Source of the DNA: Hippasteria phrygiana
Lineage: Eukaryota; Echinodermata; Asteroidea; Valvatida; Goniasteridae
Assembly (NCBI GenBank): GCA_037893225.1
Contig: JAZGUH010000155.1
Coordinates: 558,001-622,000 of the forward strand
DNA length: 64,000 nt
Direction of reading: 5' to 3'
This document shows, piece by piece, positions 47,601 to 52,412 of this stretch (positions are counted from its first letter, which is position 1; the number at the start of each line of letters is the position of its first letter). Both the position numbers and the translations under genes were made by a program. Below the pieces are notes generated by a model. That model saw only the letters and a program-made list of their open reading frames with translations, was not told where the DNA came from and did no database searches.

Positions 47601-50034
47601 GCCAGGGGAAACAGTGGACTGCTTGTTCTTCTGTGGACCCTGGGTTACATGTGCAACCCATAATCATTAGGCATGATCTGGGAGGGATATAGAATGAAGG
47701 GCTTTTCTTTTTTAAAAGGTGGATGCACTGAAGTTCTGTCTTGAATTTGTAAAACACAGGTTTAGCACTAAGGAATTAATGTTAAATGTATTTTCATTTT
47801 TTAAGGATTTCTTTTTTATAATGTTTCTAAAATTGTATGGACTTTTATGACATGCTTCGTTCATAACTTTTTGTTAAAGTTTTTCCCTAATTTTTGTTGT
47901 TGCTTTTGACAAAGAAATTGTTTTTTTCTGCCAATTACTTTAATGGGTGTGTTTCCTGTAATTAAAATGAAACAAACTTGTTTGTAAATCATTATTGCTT
48001 AGGTGAATAAGAAAGAAGTTAAAAATATTCTGCCATGATTAAAACATAGGGCCCTCCCAACTTGTTGAAATTTTAAAAGTAGACGGAATTTTCCCATAGA
48101 TATTGTATGGGAATATACTAATGGAAAACGGTGTTTAGACTGTTATTTTGTCCAGTTAAACCAGTGGATAGCATGTATACGGTGCTGCAGAACAATGTTT
48201 TAATGGATTTTCCTCCTAATATTATTGTCAAAGTTAAGCAGACCACATGTTTTTATCCACTGAATAAGTGAATGAACTTCATCAGGCAGTTCCAACCGAT
48301 ATGTTTTACTGACTTTGTTCACTATTGACCATTTTAGCTTACCAGGTGCCCGCAACCATTGATAAGACCCATCCTCACATTGCATGCAAACAGGGACTTA
48401 TCTCTTGGAATGTCAAGGAAGCATCTTATAAATTTCATCCAAGAAAGACATTGAAGTAGTTGGAATACACTCAAATCGAAAATCAGTCATGAATGTCTGA
48501 ATTGCAGCACTTGCATTTAAGTTAAAATGGTTTTCAACCAATTCTCAGCAGTTTTGACTGGCACCAAGAAATATATTGACCCCTTGCTGTCATTCTCAAG
48601 CCTTATGTTTTGGTTGTAGAGGCTTGGATCAATCAGGGGACTGTATGACATTCCCACAAGGACTTCTGGCCCACACAAGCTGAATTAGTGAATGCCAGCC
48701 ATGTGCCTGGTATTCCATCTGTGCAAGGGCAGCATCAAACCATCTGAATAGACAGATGTGTACCCTTTAAGCTTGTTCTTTTTTGAGTGGAGGGAAGTAC
48801 AGGCCTTGTCAATTCCTTGCAAACTGGGCCTGGGAGATGATGCTTGGATTGAACTGGAATACCAGAAGCAACCCCATTTGTTACAAAGCTGGACAGACAG
48901 TTGACAGAAGAGAAAACAAACTTATTTTGCCTTGTTTCATCAAAGCTCCATCCTTGAATGTGTTTATTTCCATGGAGATTTTTTTCATGTGAAGTTACCT
49001 TACCAAATGTAGCTGCGCACTTGAAAATATCACTAAATCACTACAAACCTAGACATTTTAACATTGACTTATTTGGCTCAGTGTGTGCTCAAATTTAACT
49101 TTTTTGAATTTAAATCACTTATAAGCTGTTGGAAACCTCCCGTTTTTTTAAAGTTAAAGTTTTTTGTTTGTTAAATGACTAAAGCCGTGTCCGCACTGGA
49201 CTTATTTTTCGGAAGGTTTTACCGAGACGATGGTAAAATGAAAAATGGTCAAATGTGACCACTGTCCGTACTTGGACTTTCGACACGGGAAAATTTTACC
49301 GAGACCGTGGTAGAAGTAACCGAGCTGTCAATATAATGACTCATGAGGGCGCTTTGCATGACCTTACTACATTGACGCCCAAATCACGCGTGCCTTTTCA
49401 TTTTTTCGGCTGATGTGTACACATAGGACTACATCGATTTATAGCACCAATCAAACTTCTGACTGTTATCTGCCATGATTGCAAACAAAAAAGGAACAAC
49501 GCACAAGAATTTGGAAACTTGCCACGTGCACCGCACCGCGGTGAAGCAATGCAAAGCGCATGCGTGGTGTCCCAGTGTAGCATGACCTCGCGCTCGGGCC
49601 GGATGTATGCTTTCCTGAGCCGCTTTTACCAACTCGTACTGTCCGCACTGGACTTATCGTCTCGGGAAAAGTTACCTGGTCAGTTTTCCTGGGCAGCAGT
49701 TGCCCGGTAGAAGTAACCGCTGGACTCAGGAAAAGTAACTGAGAGGAAAACGTCCTAAAGCCCTGTCCGCACTGGACTTATTTTGGTAAAACTTACCGAG
49801 ACGATGGGTACTTTTCCCATTTTGCAAAAGGTTTGTTTGGTTATAAACTATGGCAGTACATGTAGTTGGTTGTGTTTACAATGTAGTGGTCAATGCAAAA
49901 TCTGCAGTGTTTATAAAAAATGAAATTGCTCTTTTTGCTAGGTCCTTCCTTTTCTTGCGCTGGGGGTTGGCGTTGATGATATGTTTCTACTGGCACACTG
50001 TTCTACCTCAATTCCCAGTGAAGTTCCACTTGTG
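5571..50034 (+). CDS. ptch1: Patched homolog (Hedgehog receptor), gene-level entry; 13 exons, 3' part outside the window
   Basis: The coding exons are 5571-5609, 5910-6017, 7086-7278, 29638-29827, 31782-31851, 32905-33002, 38788-38902, 39644-39736, 40525-40646, 41923-42070, 43688-43816, 44256-44414 and 49942-50034. They total 1557 bp, or 519 codons, in one continuous frame with GT/AG at every junction. Known family role: Patched sits in the plasma or ciliary membrane, binds Hedgehog ligands and, when unliganded, represses Smoothened, probably by moving sterols with an RND-type fold. Seen here: cytosolic N-terminus, TM1 near residues 81-98, a cysteine-bearing first extracellular domain (about 100-420) and TM2-TM4 of the sterol-sensing domain with GVGVDDMF at 496-503. 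The usual length is 1,200-1,450 residues, so about 60 percent of the protein is still missing. Nothing suggests a pseudogene. I see one copy and cannot tell ptch1 from a single ancestral ptch. Confidence 0.95.
5910..6017 (+). CDS. ptch1: Patched exon 2, cytosolic N-terminal segment
   Basis: The acceptor is ttgttccag and the donor is gtgagg. The exon is 108 bp, 36 codons, phase 0 on both sides (residues 14-49). It carries a proline-rich start, then [20 protein letters not shown], which lines up with the vertebrate stretch ending in RPSYCDAAFALEQI just before the first conserved basic helix. In vertebrates this stretch belongs to the initiator exon, so here the start codon sits on a separate small exon. 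No ATG lies in frame before the first upstream stop (TAG at 5865), which shows that this exon must be spliced to something upstream. Confidence 0.9.
6018..7085 (+). other. Intron 2, nothing recognised
   Basis: AT-rich with short ORFs only. A poly-T run lies at about 6661-6675. The last 70 bases are pyrimidine-rich, as expected before an acceptor. Confidence 0.6.
7086..7278 (+). CDS. ptch1: Patched exon 3, amphipathic helix and TM1
   Basis: The exon is 193 bp, as I recall for vertebrate PTCH1 exon 2, with acceptor ccgcag and donor gtaagg, ending in phase 1. It encodes residues 50-113. [20 protein letters not shown] is the conserved pre-TM1 helix, and [18 protein letters not shown] (about 81-98) is TM1. 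[10 protein letters not shown] follows, the conserved start of the first extracellular domain. The near-identity to the vertebrate segment in sequence, length and phase makes this the most diagnostic 5' exon. The acceptor is preceded by a long pyrimidine-rich tract. Confidence 0.96.
8004..8020 (+). repeat. Poly-C run, 17 bases
   Basis: Homopolymer in intron 3. Confidence 0.95.
8106..8121. repeat. 16-bp perfect palindrome
   Basis: AATGCACGCGTGCATT, in intron 3. Confidence 0.4.
9661..9679 (+). repeat. Poly-G run, 19 bases
   Basis: Homopolymer in intron 3. Confidence 0.95.
10745..10984. mobile_element. TIR element H, truncated copy
   Basis: CCCCGTTTCACACAAGCGCT through GATTTTCCCGCACTG matches the right 245 bp of the element at 62247-63128, inverted. 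Perfect hairpins TGGGTGTC-T-GACACCCA and GCCTGCGAT-TTC-ATCGCAGGC lie side by side at about 10794-10834. Confidence 0.65.
11374..11665 (+). repeat. Interspersed repeat F, copy 1
   Basis: This stretch runs from AAATTAAGTCCAATGGAGAC to AGTCCAATGGAAACACGGCT. It shares TGTAAAACAACCAGGCCGAA, GTCGCGGAAGATATCC and TTCTGCCAGCCTTG with the copy at 16651. The same AGTCCAATGG block bounds it on both sides in direct orientation, so termini are not settled. Confidence 0.6.
11856..12076 (+). mobile_element. MITE family B, copy 1 (piggyBac-like ends)
   Basis: TTAACCCTTTGCGTATGG opens the element and CCGTACTCAAGGGGTTAA closes it, so a TTAA duplication surrounds inverted CCCYTTGNGTACGG ends. That is the usual form of piggyBac-type termini. 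It is about 220 bp, with the internal GTGCCACCAGGCCGGATGAC and TTTCAATCCATTGTTGGATT blocks shared by the other copies. Confidence 0.75.
12077..15573 (+). other. Intron 3, MITE-poor stretch
   Basis: There is no TIR element or conserved frame. 14270-14540 is more complex and less AT-rich than its surroundings and could be regulatory, but no specific motif supports that. Confidence 0.4.
15574..16650. mobile_element. Foldback element K with arms of about 200 bp, interrupted by MITE J
   Basis: The left arm (15574-15736 plus 16182-16215) starts ATTTTGTCTAAAATACCC. The right arm (16444-16650) is its inverted copy and ends GGGTATTTTAGACAAAAT. The arms share the CTTTGCACTTGCTTTGAAGC and TTCTCAGGCAAGAAC blocks. 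The left arm is split exactly by a 445 bp MITE (15737-16181) that the right arm lacks. The central loop of about 230 bp has no ORF. Confidence 0.75.
15737..16181. mobile_element. MITE family J, copy 1 (nested in foldback element K)
   Basis: TGTGACCCACTCCAGAAAAA and its complement TTTTTCCAGAGCGGGTCACA are the ends. Comparison with the intact right arm of K shows an ATTT target duplication if the element is taken as GTGACCC to GGGTCAC. Confidence 0.75.
16651..17226 (+). repeat. Interspersed repeat F, copy 2 (longer)
   Basis: This copy begins immediately after foldback element K (TAAGTCTAATGGGGACATGG) and ends AGTCCAATGGAAACATGGCT. It carries about 280 bp absent from copy 1 (about 16770-17050), including an additional AGTCCAATGGAAACAG block. 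Confidence 0.6.
18366..18571 (-). mobile_element. tRNA-derived SINE family D, copy 1
   Basis: GGATTCGAACCCGGGTCAC near 18543 is the reverse of a tRNA B box. The body includes GAAGAAACCTGTAGGAAGAC and TCGGGCAGGGACTGAAAAAC. The copy at 30276 has the same blocks in the same order. It ends next to a TTAACCCTAACTCCC stretch that looks like an end of element N. Confidence 0.6.
19320..20135 (+). mobile_element. MITE family A, copy 4 (AT core), split by a nested element
   Basis: TTAA flanks are at 19316-19319 and 20136-20139 (the end abuts TACGT|TTAA). The ends and the palindromic stretch (TTTTCCAATGATTGTC and its complement) match family A, but the GC core is replaced by a TAGTTCCCCGACCTGATAAG-type core shared with the copies at 20755 and 25433. 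A 397 bp Harbinger-like MITE (19578-19974) is inserted inside. Confidence 0.7.
19578..19974. mobile_element. Harbinger-like MITE nested in family A copy 4
   Basis: The inverted ends begin GGCCAATGAAAGTAGATTAC and match their complement over about 34 bases with one difference. Direct TTA duplications lie at 19575-19577 and 19975-19977. A 3-bp TTA/TWA target duplication fits the PIF/Harbinger superfamily. The empty-site sequence can be read from the copies at 25433 and 20755, which lack the insert. No transposase is encoded. Confidence 0.75.
20755..20995 (-). mobile_element. MITE family A, copy 5 (short AT-core form)
   Basis: The element is 241 bp with TTAA at 20751-20754 and 20996-20999. It keeps the half that carries TTCAGAAATAAATGGATTTG and GTCTGGTTTTCTGACC but lacks the central palindrome arm and the other half, so it is an internal deletion derivative that still has both ends. 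Confidence 0.7.
21189..21555. mobile_element. Tc1/mariner-pogo-like MITE
   Basis: CAGTGTAACGCCGCT and AGCGGCGTTCCACTG are inverted ends with TA on each side (21187-21188, 21556-21557). The 367 bp interior contains several copies of TTCGGTATAGC. The TA duplication and the CAGTGGAACGCC-like end fit pogo/Tigger-type MITEs. Confidence 0.7.
22857..22973 (+). mobile_element. MITE family B, copy 2 (5' truncated)
   Basis: The copy starts at TCAATCCATTGTTGGATTA and keeps the right end GTACTCAAGGGGTTAA. The left terminus and the CCGGATGAC block are missing. Confidence 0.65.
23577..23585 (+). promoter_or_regulatory. Perfect Gli/Ci consensus in intron 3
   Basis: This is the second exact TGGGTGGTC, inside the 22 kb third intron. 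The surrounding 23460-23720 is complex sequence without visible TIRs. It is a candidate intronic Hedgehog-response site; no function is shown. Confidence 0.35.
24158..24188 (+). repeat. Short tandem repeat (GCAGTATGT)n
   Basis: A little over three perfect 9-bp units. Confidence 0.85.
24247..24277. repeat. Perfect 15-bp palindromic hairpin
   Basis: ATTTATACACACTAT, one C, then the exact complement. It has no flanking U or T tract that would make it a terminator, and no partner elsewhere that I noticed. Confidence 0.55.
24910..24966 (-). mobile_element. tRNA-derived SINE, truncated copy
   Basis: AAAGTGAACAAAGAAACTGG followed by the reverse complement of GGTTCGAATCCC is nearly identical to the copy at 28510. 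It breaks off at CCGGGTTAGCG, so only the 3' half of the tRNA-like head remains. Confidence 0.65.
25433..25889 (-). mobile_element. MITE family A, copy 6 (AT core, uninterrupted)
   Basis: The element is 457 bp. The right TTAA is intact (25890-25893) and the left is TTGA. It is the uninterrupted reference for the AT-core subfamily: CTGACCCTACTTCAGACAGA, then TCGGGGAATTATTAGGTC, then the TCCAATGATTGTAGG stem. It lies inverted to copy 4 in the same intron. Confidence 0.75.
26569..27191 (+). mobile_element. TIR element E, copy 1
   Basis: AAGCCCTGTCCGCACTGGAC and GTCCAGTGCGGACACGGCTT bound about 620 bp with TA on both sides. AGTCCAGTGCGGACAG recurs inside at 26637, making a palindromic sub-block of about 80 bp at the left end. 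No transposase is present. Confidence 0.65.
28300..28665. mobile_element. tRNA-derived SINE cluster (inverted copies)
   Basis: Three pieces of one SINE lie head to head or tail to tail: a reverse 3' remnant near 28309-28345, a forward piece with GGTCGCAGGTTCGAATCCTG near 28362-28445, and a reverse copy at about 28500-28620 with a complete tRNA-like head. The tail motifs AAAGTGAACAAAGAAACTGG and CAAACAATCCACAA recur elsewhere (24910, 41700). Confidence 0.7.
28527..28599 (-). tRNA. tRNA-like head of a SINE (Thr-GGT-like), probably not a working tRNA gene
   Basis: Read on the reverse strand, 73 nt fold as a cloverleaf: acceptor GGCAAGA/TCCTGCC (one mismatch), A box TAGCTCAGTTGG and B box GGTTCGAATCC, both perfect, anticodon loop ATGGTAA giving anticodon GGT, and an AGGTC variable loop. 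Mismatches at the base of the anticodon stem and in the T stem, plus SINE tail sequence downstream and truncated copies elsewhere, favour a SINE promoter over a functional tRNA gene. Confidence 0.5.
29319..29465. mobile_element. Short TTAA-type MITE family P, copy 1
   Basis: The element is 147 bp, with ends TTTAATCCTCCTACTGTTAT and AGGAGGGTTAA. Internally TATCATAACCTATCAAAA is complementary to TTTTGATAGGT near the other end, giving a hairpin-like body. It shares about 80 percent of its sequence with copy 2 by eye. Confidence 0.65.
29638..29827 (+). CDS. ptch1: Patched exon 4, first extracellular domain
   Basis: The exon is 190 bp, equal to the recalled vertebrate exon 3, with acceptor cttcacag and donor gtaagt. 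A split codon joins the G of exon 3 to TT (Val114), and the exon ends on CA of codon 177. It encodes [18 protein letters not shown], then [20 protein letters not shown] and [20 protein letters not shown]. These match the vertebrate GGRVSRELNYTRQKIGEE and [20 protein letters not shown] segments closely. It follows a 22.4 kb intron, the largest complete intron in the window. Confidence 0.96.
30008..30219 (+). mobile_element. MITE family B, copy 3
   Basis: About 212 bp, from AACCCCCTTGCGTACGGATG to TATTCAAGGGGTTAA. It is intact apart from a degraded left TTAA, and lies 180 bp after exon 4. Confidence 0.75.
30276..30436 (-). mobile_element. tRNA-derived SINE family D, copy 2
   Basis: GGATTCGAACCTGGGTCGCA (reverse B box) is preceded by AAGAAACCTGTAAAG, AGAGGTGGGGGAAACC and GGGGCAGGAACTGAA, matching copy 1 with deletions. 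It begins 57 bp after MITE B copy 3. Confidence 0.6.
30590..30665 (-). repeat. Degraded tRNA-like sequence
   Basis: On the reverse strand GGATGGCTTAATTGCTCTTT then TGGTAGAGTACTGGAGCAG resembles a tRNA D-arm and anticodon arm. The B box side is decayed. It is probably an old SINE head. Confidence 0.4.
30713..31006. mobile_element. TIR repeat O, copy 1
   Basis: GGGTGAGATTTCTTCGG and CCTCAAATCTCACCC form imperfect inverted ends. GATTTCTGGAAGATTTT and CCTGCAACCTGAAACA are shared with copy 2 at 46915. Confidence 0.6.
31007..31530 (+). other. Candidate intronic regulatory block before exon 5
   Basis: High-complexity, locally GC-richer sequence without TIRs or tandem repeats. It holds a TAATTCAATTA double homeodomain-type site near 31341, AGGTCA/GGTCAC half-sites and CAGCGCTG. 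It stands out from the AT-rich, repeat-laden intron around it. No experimental or conservation evidence is available. Confidence 0.3.
31782..31851 (+). CDS. ptch1: Patched exon 5, first extracellular domain
   Basis: This 70 bp exon equals the recalled vertebrate exon 4, with acceptor ctcaacag and donor gtaagt. The split Gln177 is followed by [20 protein letters not shown] and VDQ, residues 178-200. It aligns with the vertebrate [20 protein letters not shown] segment ending in MDQ, and Cys185 is the conserved cysteine. Frame and phase fit exons 4 and 6 exactly. Confidence 0.93.
31891..32169 (+). mobile_element. MITE family B, copy 4, with internal tandem duplication
   Basis: About 279 bp, from TTAACCCCTTGCGTAC to the right TTAA. 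The internal block from ACCAGGCCGGATGACGCC to CATTGTTGGATT occurs twice in tandem (31930-31987 and about 31996-32055). This makes the copy about 65 bp longer than copies 1 and 3. It begins 40 bp after exon 5. Confidence 0.75.
32377..32525. mobile_element. Short TTAA-type MITE family P, copy 2
   Basis: The element is 149 bp. TTAAACCCTCCTATACTTAT opens it and AGGAGGGTTAA closes it. It lies between exons 5 and 6 in the same orientation as copy 1. CCCTCCT ends within TTAA again suggest piggyBac-like mobilisation. Confidence 0.65.
32905..33002 (+). CDS. ptch1: Patched exon 6, first extracellular domain with TPLDCFWEG
   Basis: The exon is 98 bp (vertebrate counterpart about 92 bp, same phase), with acceptor tcttgcag and donor gtgagt. 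It encodes [20 protein letters not shown] followed by a divergent loop. TPLDCFWEG at residues 212-220 is a Patched signature, and Cys208 and Cys216 occupy the conserved cysteine positions of the extracellular domain. The two extra codons lie in the variable loop after the signature. Confidence 0.95.
33236..33262 (+). repeat. Poly-G run, 27 bases
   Basis: Homopolymer 234 bp after exon 6. In the transcript it is a G-quadruplex-prone run. Confidence 0.95.
33497..33708 (+). repeat. Pair of 37-bp direct repeats
   Basis: TTAGTCTTTTCTCAAGACGA then AGTTCGC occurs at 33497-33533 and 33672-33708, 175 bp apart, with three differences by eye. The stretch between is rich in GTACATGTAC-type palindromes. 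Confidence 0.55.
33961..33969 (+). promoter_or_regulatory. Perfect Gli/Ci consensus in intron 6
   Basis: This is the third exact TGGGTGGTC, in the 5.8 kb intron between exons 6 and 7. The sequence around it (33900-34060) looks unique and is moderately GC-rich. Confidence 0.35.
34340..34708. mobile_element. TTAA-type element family N with iterated GGAGGATT units
   Basis: TTAACCCTAAC and GTTAGGGTTAA form the ends of a 369 bp element. Inside, a unit containing GGAGGATTTTGGAGGATTNA and GGTTA recurs about six times with variable spacers, so it is a minisatellite carried inside a TIR element. Related fragments lie at 21933-21966 and 18580-18660. Confidence 0.6.
34709..38787 (+). other. Intron 6, second part
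   Basis: No gene and no complete TIR element. 35390-35720 is a complex, GC-richer block. 37855-37872 is a GAA-rich tract followed by AACAACAACGC. The solo family A end lies at 37095. Confidence 0.4.
37095..37112. repeat. Solo end of family A
   Basis: CTTAAATGTAGTATACAAC matches the TTAA-flanked end of family A, but the sequence after it does not match the family. It is a truncated copy or a chance match. Confidence 0.3.
38788..38902 (+). CDS. ptch1: Patched exon 7, first half of the vertebrate exon 6 equivalent
   Basis: The exon is 115 bp, with acceptor ttgacag and donor gtaagt. The split codon CC|C gives Pro233, then [20 protein letters not shown] and further residues to 271. [15 protein letters not shown] matches vertebrate LRWTNFDPLEFLEEL. 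N236-D-T is a potential N-glycosylation sequon in the extracellular domain. The exon ends in phase 0. Its partner, exon 8, supplies the rest of what is one exon of about 199 bp in vertebrates. Confidence 0.94.
39052..39241. mobile_element. MITE family J, copy 2 (short form)
   Basis: The element is about 190 bp, with ends GTGACCCGCTCTGCAAAAA and GGTAAAGCGGGTCAC and ATAT on each side. It lies between exons 7 and 8. Confidence 0.65.
39644..39736 (+). CDS. ptch1: Patched exon 8, second half of the vertebrate exon 6 equivalent
   Basis: The exon is 93 bp, 31 codons (residues 272-302), phase 0 at both ends. The acceptor is accggcag and the donor gtcagt. It encodes [20 protein letters not shown] and then [11 protein letters not shown], matching vertebrate [20 protein letters not shown] and TAPNKNST. 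Cys283 and Cys291 are conserved. Exons 7 and 8 together are 208 bp, against about 199 bp for the single vertebrate exon. Confidence 0.95.
39892..40170 (+). mobile_element. MITE family B, copy 5, with internal tandem duplication
   Basis: About 279 bp with the same internal tandem duplication as copy 4, so copies 4 and 5 form a subfamily that moved after the duplication. It lies between exons 8 and 9. Confidence 0.75.
40525..40646 (+). CDS. ptch1: Patched exon 9, first extracellular domain with EELIVGG
   Basis: This 122 bp exon equals the recalled vertebrate exon 7, with acceptor cctcacag and donor gtatag. It encodes residues 303-342. GGC at 312-314 and [14 protein letters not shown] at 325-338 match the vertebrate GGC and QEELIVGGTVKNST segments. 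N-A-T is a potential N-glycosylation sequon at the same place as in vertebrates. The last two bases, AG, form Ser343 with exon 10. Confidence 0.95.
41923..42070 (+). CDS. ptch1: Patched exon 10, first extracellular domain
   Basis: This 148 bp exon equals the recalled vertebrate exon 8, with acceptor ttgctccag and donor gtaaaa. It encodes Ser343 and residues 344-392. [20 protein letters not shown] matches vertebrate [20 protein letters not shown], and [16 protein letters not shown] matches DKAAAILEAWQRTYVE. It ends in phase 0. Confidence 0.95.
42071..43687 (+). other. Intron 10, nothing recognised
   Basis: A patch with many CpG and GTAC steps lies at 42640-42920, otherwise AT-rich. No TIRs were found. 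Confidence 0.4.
43688..43816 (+). CDS. ptch1: Patched exon 11, start of TM2 and the sterol-sensing domain
   Basis: The exon is 129 bp (vertebrate counterpart about 132 bp), phase 0 at both ends, acceptor tgttacag and donor gtacat. It covers residues 393-435. VVRNSS opens the exon, and [20 protein letters not shown] then IFM leads into TM2, matching vertebrate [20 protein letters not shown]. Sequons are present at N396 and N422. The sterol-sensing domain begins at the end of this exon. Confidence 0.95.
44256..44414 (+). CDS. ptch1: Patched exon 12, TM2-TM3 of the sterol-sensing domain
   Basis: The exon is 159 bp (vertebrate about 156 bp), phase 0, acceptor caactcag and donor gtaaga. Residues are 436-488. 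VMYAFFTMM completes TM2, a short loop ([11 protein letters not shown]) follows, and [20 protein letters not shown] begins TM3. FNASTTQ closes the exon, as FNAATTQ does in vertebrates. The SQG-VGL-GVLLV pattern is typical of Patched, not of Dispatched or NPC1. Confidence 0.96.
44743..45443. mobile_element. TIR element Q (TAGCCTTGGTCAAGGCG ends)
   Basis: TAGCCTTGGTCAAGGCGTT and AACGCCTTGACCAAGGCTA bracket about 700 bp in intron 12. The terminus resembles that of the MULE-like element at 61412 (TAGTCTTGG), but no clear target duplication is visible, so the superfamily is uncertain. The interior shows no coding match. Confidence 0.6.
46154..46612. mobile_element. MITE family J, copy 3 (decayed)
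   Basis: The element is about 458 bp. Its ends GTGACCTGCTGTACAAAAAG and TTTTTGTAGAGCCGGTTAC are the family termini with several changes. GCGACATAATA near the right end is shared with copy 1. Confidence 0.6.
46915..47175. mobile_element. TIR repeat O, copy 2
   Basis: The ends are CAGGGGTAAGATTTCTCC and ACTCAAATCTCACCCCCTG. TTCCGGAAGATTTTTTGG and CTCTGCAACCTGAAACATTA match copy 1 in order. Same orientation as copy 1, in intron 12. Confidence 0.6.
47176..49181 (+). other. Intron 12, second part, nothing recognised
   Basis: AT-rich with scattered short ORFs. 45840-46060, before MITE J copy 3, is a GC-richer complex block. Confidence 0.4.
49182..49824 (-). mobile_element. TIR element E, copy 2 (one end truncated)
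   Basis: AAGCCGTGTCCGCACTGGAC starts the element, which is inverted relative to copy 1. It keeps the internal CCTGTCCGCACTGGACTTAT block at 49763 but breaks off after TTTTCCCATTTT, 118 bp before exon 13, so it lacks the last terminus. Confidence 0.65.
49942..50034 (+). CDS. ptch1: Patched exon 13, TM4 with the GVGVDDMF motif; last exon in the window
   Basis: The exon is 93 bp, 31 codons (489-519), phase 0, acceptor tttgctag and donor gtaagt. [20 protein letters not shown] is nearly identical to vertebrate [20 protein letters not shown]. The paired aspartates D500 and D501 correspond to the GxxxD(D) residues that RND-family proteins use for cation coupling. The tail [11 protein letters not shown] is shorter and divergent. 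The following vertebrate exon (ERTGECL-type, TM5) was searched for by eye to the right edge and not found. Confidence 0.96.
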
Positions 50035-50061
50035 GTAAGTGTCTTTTAAAAAGAACTTTAA

Positions 50062-50544
50062 ATGTAGTGTACATGATTGGTCATTATTGCAATTTTCAGA
50101 AATCGGCGGATTTAGGGGTTAGTATTTTATAGGAAATATCGTTCCACTGACCAGTTCAAAGTTTTGCGTTGTTGGATGGCGGAAAAAACAAGAGAAAAAC
50201 GGCGCTCGTTTTCAACCGTCGGGCGGATGATAGCCTTTAGTCAAGGCGCGCCTGGCTACCTGGACGCGTGATGCACCCCGAATGCCAGCATGTCTGGGGC
50301 GTGCCACTCGTCCGGGTAGCCACGCGCGCCTTGACTAAAGGCTACAGGGCAATTTTCCAACGATTTCCAGCTGGAAATCGTTGGAAAATGATATACATTT
50401 CCACTTTTCTTGACAACGACAGCACACCTGGTGCCATCATTTCACAGGATGATTGAGACTACTGTTAACTTACAGTCTAGTAAGGTATTTTGTAATAGTT
50501 CAGTAAAAACAGAATTGGAGGATTACCAATCGTGTACACTACAT
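50062..50544 (-). mobile_element. MITE family A, copy 2 (GC-palindrome core)
   Basis: TTAA at 50058-50061 and 50545-50548 flank a 483 bp element with ends ATGTAGTGTACA and TGTACACTACAT. It is inverted relative to copy 1 and has the same two palindromes; the perfect 36-mer is at 50353-50388. It starts only 27 bp after exon 13, at the very beginning of intron 13. Confidence 0.8.
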
Positions 50545-50858
50545 TTAAAGAACAAATTCTGTTCTGAAAGTACCATGATTCTAGCATTTAACACATTTAT
50601 GATTGTTCTCTGGGAATCTGATTGGTAGTTATTTTGATTGGGACACACAAATGATTCTCAAGTGAAATTTCTGCCAAACTGATTTCAGTTCTTGTGTGTT
50701 CTCACTGCAATATTTTTCACCTCTAAATATTTTACGTTTTGTGTTTTTGTTCATTTATCTTTGGAAACTAATGCTTGGAAGTGGATTGTATCTTGAAATA
50801 TCATGCAACTCAAATTTCCAATTGAAGATGTCATAACCTGGCTAGAACCGAAGGCAAC

Positions 50859-51396
50859 TAGGGCTGTTCATTTTCGAATAATTTAGTATTCGATTAATTT
50901 AGTATTCGATTATTCGAGACTGGGCTTGACCGAATATTCGAATATTCGATACTCGCCGATCAAGTCTTTCAGGCGTCTGCTGCAACTGCATGCCGCGCCG
51001 GTAAAAAGTTGCATGCAAAGCACGTCGGTGTTTTACATGCGGCGATTGATATTAGAGACCACCCGATGGACATTTTTTTGCCTTGTAACAAGATCATTAC
51101 GAGTACTTATAACGTTCTGATAACAAGAAACCAAACTCCAGCCCAAGTTTTTGCAATAATTATTTTAGAAGTGTCAAGGGTTTTATGGTCGGGAACCATA
51201 AACCTCTGTCCACAAAAAATGCGGCATTTGACACTGCTATAGTGCCGTAACTTTTCTATTAAAATAGCATCATAGTCGTATCTGTACGTGTATATACATG
51301 TATTTTTTTCTCGAATATTCGAACCGGCAAAAAGCTATTCGAATATTCGGCTGATGATCGAATATGCGAATATTCGCTATATTCGGGACAGCCCTA
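50859..51396. mobile_element. hAT-like MITE with 8-bp duplication
   Basis: The ends TAGGGCTGT and ACAGCCCTA are inverted. The flanks AAGGCAAC (50851-50858) and AAAGCAAC (51397-51404) form an 8-bp target duplication with one change. Both the 8-bp duplication and the TAGGG/CAGGG terminus fit hAT. Subterminal sequence is iterated ATTCGAATATTCG, resembling the short subterminal repeats bound by hAT transposases. No transposase ORF is present. Confidence 0.8.
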
Positions 51397-52191
51397 AAAG
51401 CAACCCACAACTTCTGTACTGCAGCTGTGAAAAAGTTTTTTCAAACTTGTATAAAGTCCAATAAATAGCATAACAGCAATAAGATCCAATGGATAAGATC
51501 TGTGTGATTAGATAAAATCTTGCATTAAAAGTACAGGTTCTGTGCTTCTTGGCCTTTCAGTATTGTAATTGCTTTGTTGGCCTGTATTCATCACCAGCAG
51601 CAACAAGATTACAAATACAGTTTACAACCACAAAATAGACATATACAAATTTGAAATTAGTTATTAAAAAGTAATTACAATTGCATGTTGTGACTATATG
51701 CATTATTTTTCTTTCCTGGACAATTATATGCATACATATGTATCTTGTCTAACCGAAATACTGAGTACGGTATTTTAATTTAAGGCATCTGAACAATCAG
51801 ACTTCCTTTGTCCTGCTTTCACTTCAGGATCAAGAAATGGGTGGATTTAAGAATTTGCAAAGTCAACCCTTAAATATGCCTTGAATAAACACCCCATTCA
51901 CAACTTGAGAGTAAAATAATCCCAATTGACACTCTCAACAAACCCTCAAAAAACTGAAACAGGGGTTGGTTATTTATGGTCCCCTGCTACATCAGAAGCT
52001 AGCCAGCCATCAATGAGTTTATGGACAAGAGGATATGATATCAATTGCCAGGTAGATCTGGGAGGTGGTTCTGGAAAATTTACGGCCCTTTTGGGACACC
52101 AATCCTTCCACTGTGCTTAAAGGCCTGCAGTAATAAGAATGTCATGCTGGTTGTTCCAATGTTCCAAGGGAACTGTGTAAATCCAACCCCA

Positions 52192-52217
52192 CCCCCCCCC
52201 CCCCCCCCCCCCCCCCC
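52192..52217 (+). repeat. Poly-C run, 26 bases
   Basis: Homopolymer in intron 13. Confidence 0.95.
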
Positions 52218-52334
52218 AAACAAAAATAGAAAAGCAAGGTGGGAACACTTGAGACTTTTTTACTTTGGGGAAGCACTGGCACTTGAATTTTCCAAGTATT
52301 TACAGTAAAGATTCAGTCTTTGGTTATTTCAATT

Positions 52335-52412
52335 AGTTTGAACCAGGACTCGAACCCTACAATCCGTACATCGTAATTCAAGAACTTTACCAATTCATCT
52401 GTCCCTTGTACA
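52335..52412 (-). repeat. Degraded tRNA-like sequence with B box
   Basis: GGACTCGAACCCTAC is the reverse of a GGTTCGAGTCC B box. GAATTGGTAAAG upstream on the reverse strand resembles an A box. No complete cloverleaf can be formed. Confidence 0.35.

Noticed and set aside
51926..52308. Frame with a poly-Pro stretch near 52190
   Set aside because: Created by the 26-base C homopolymer.
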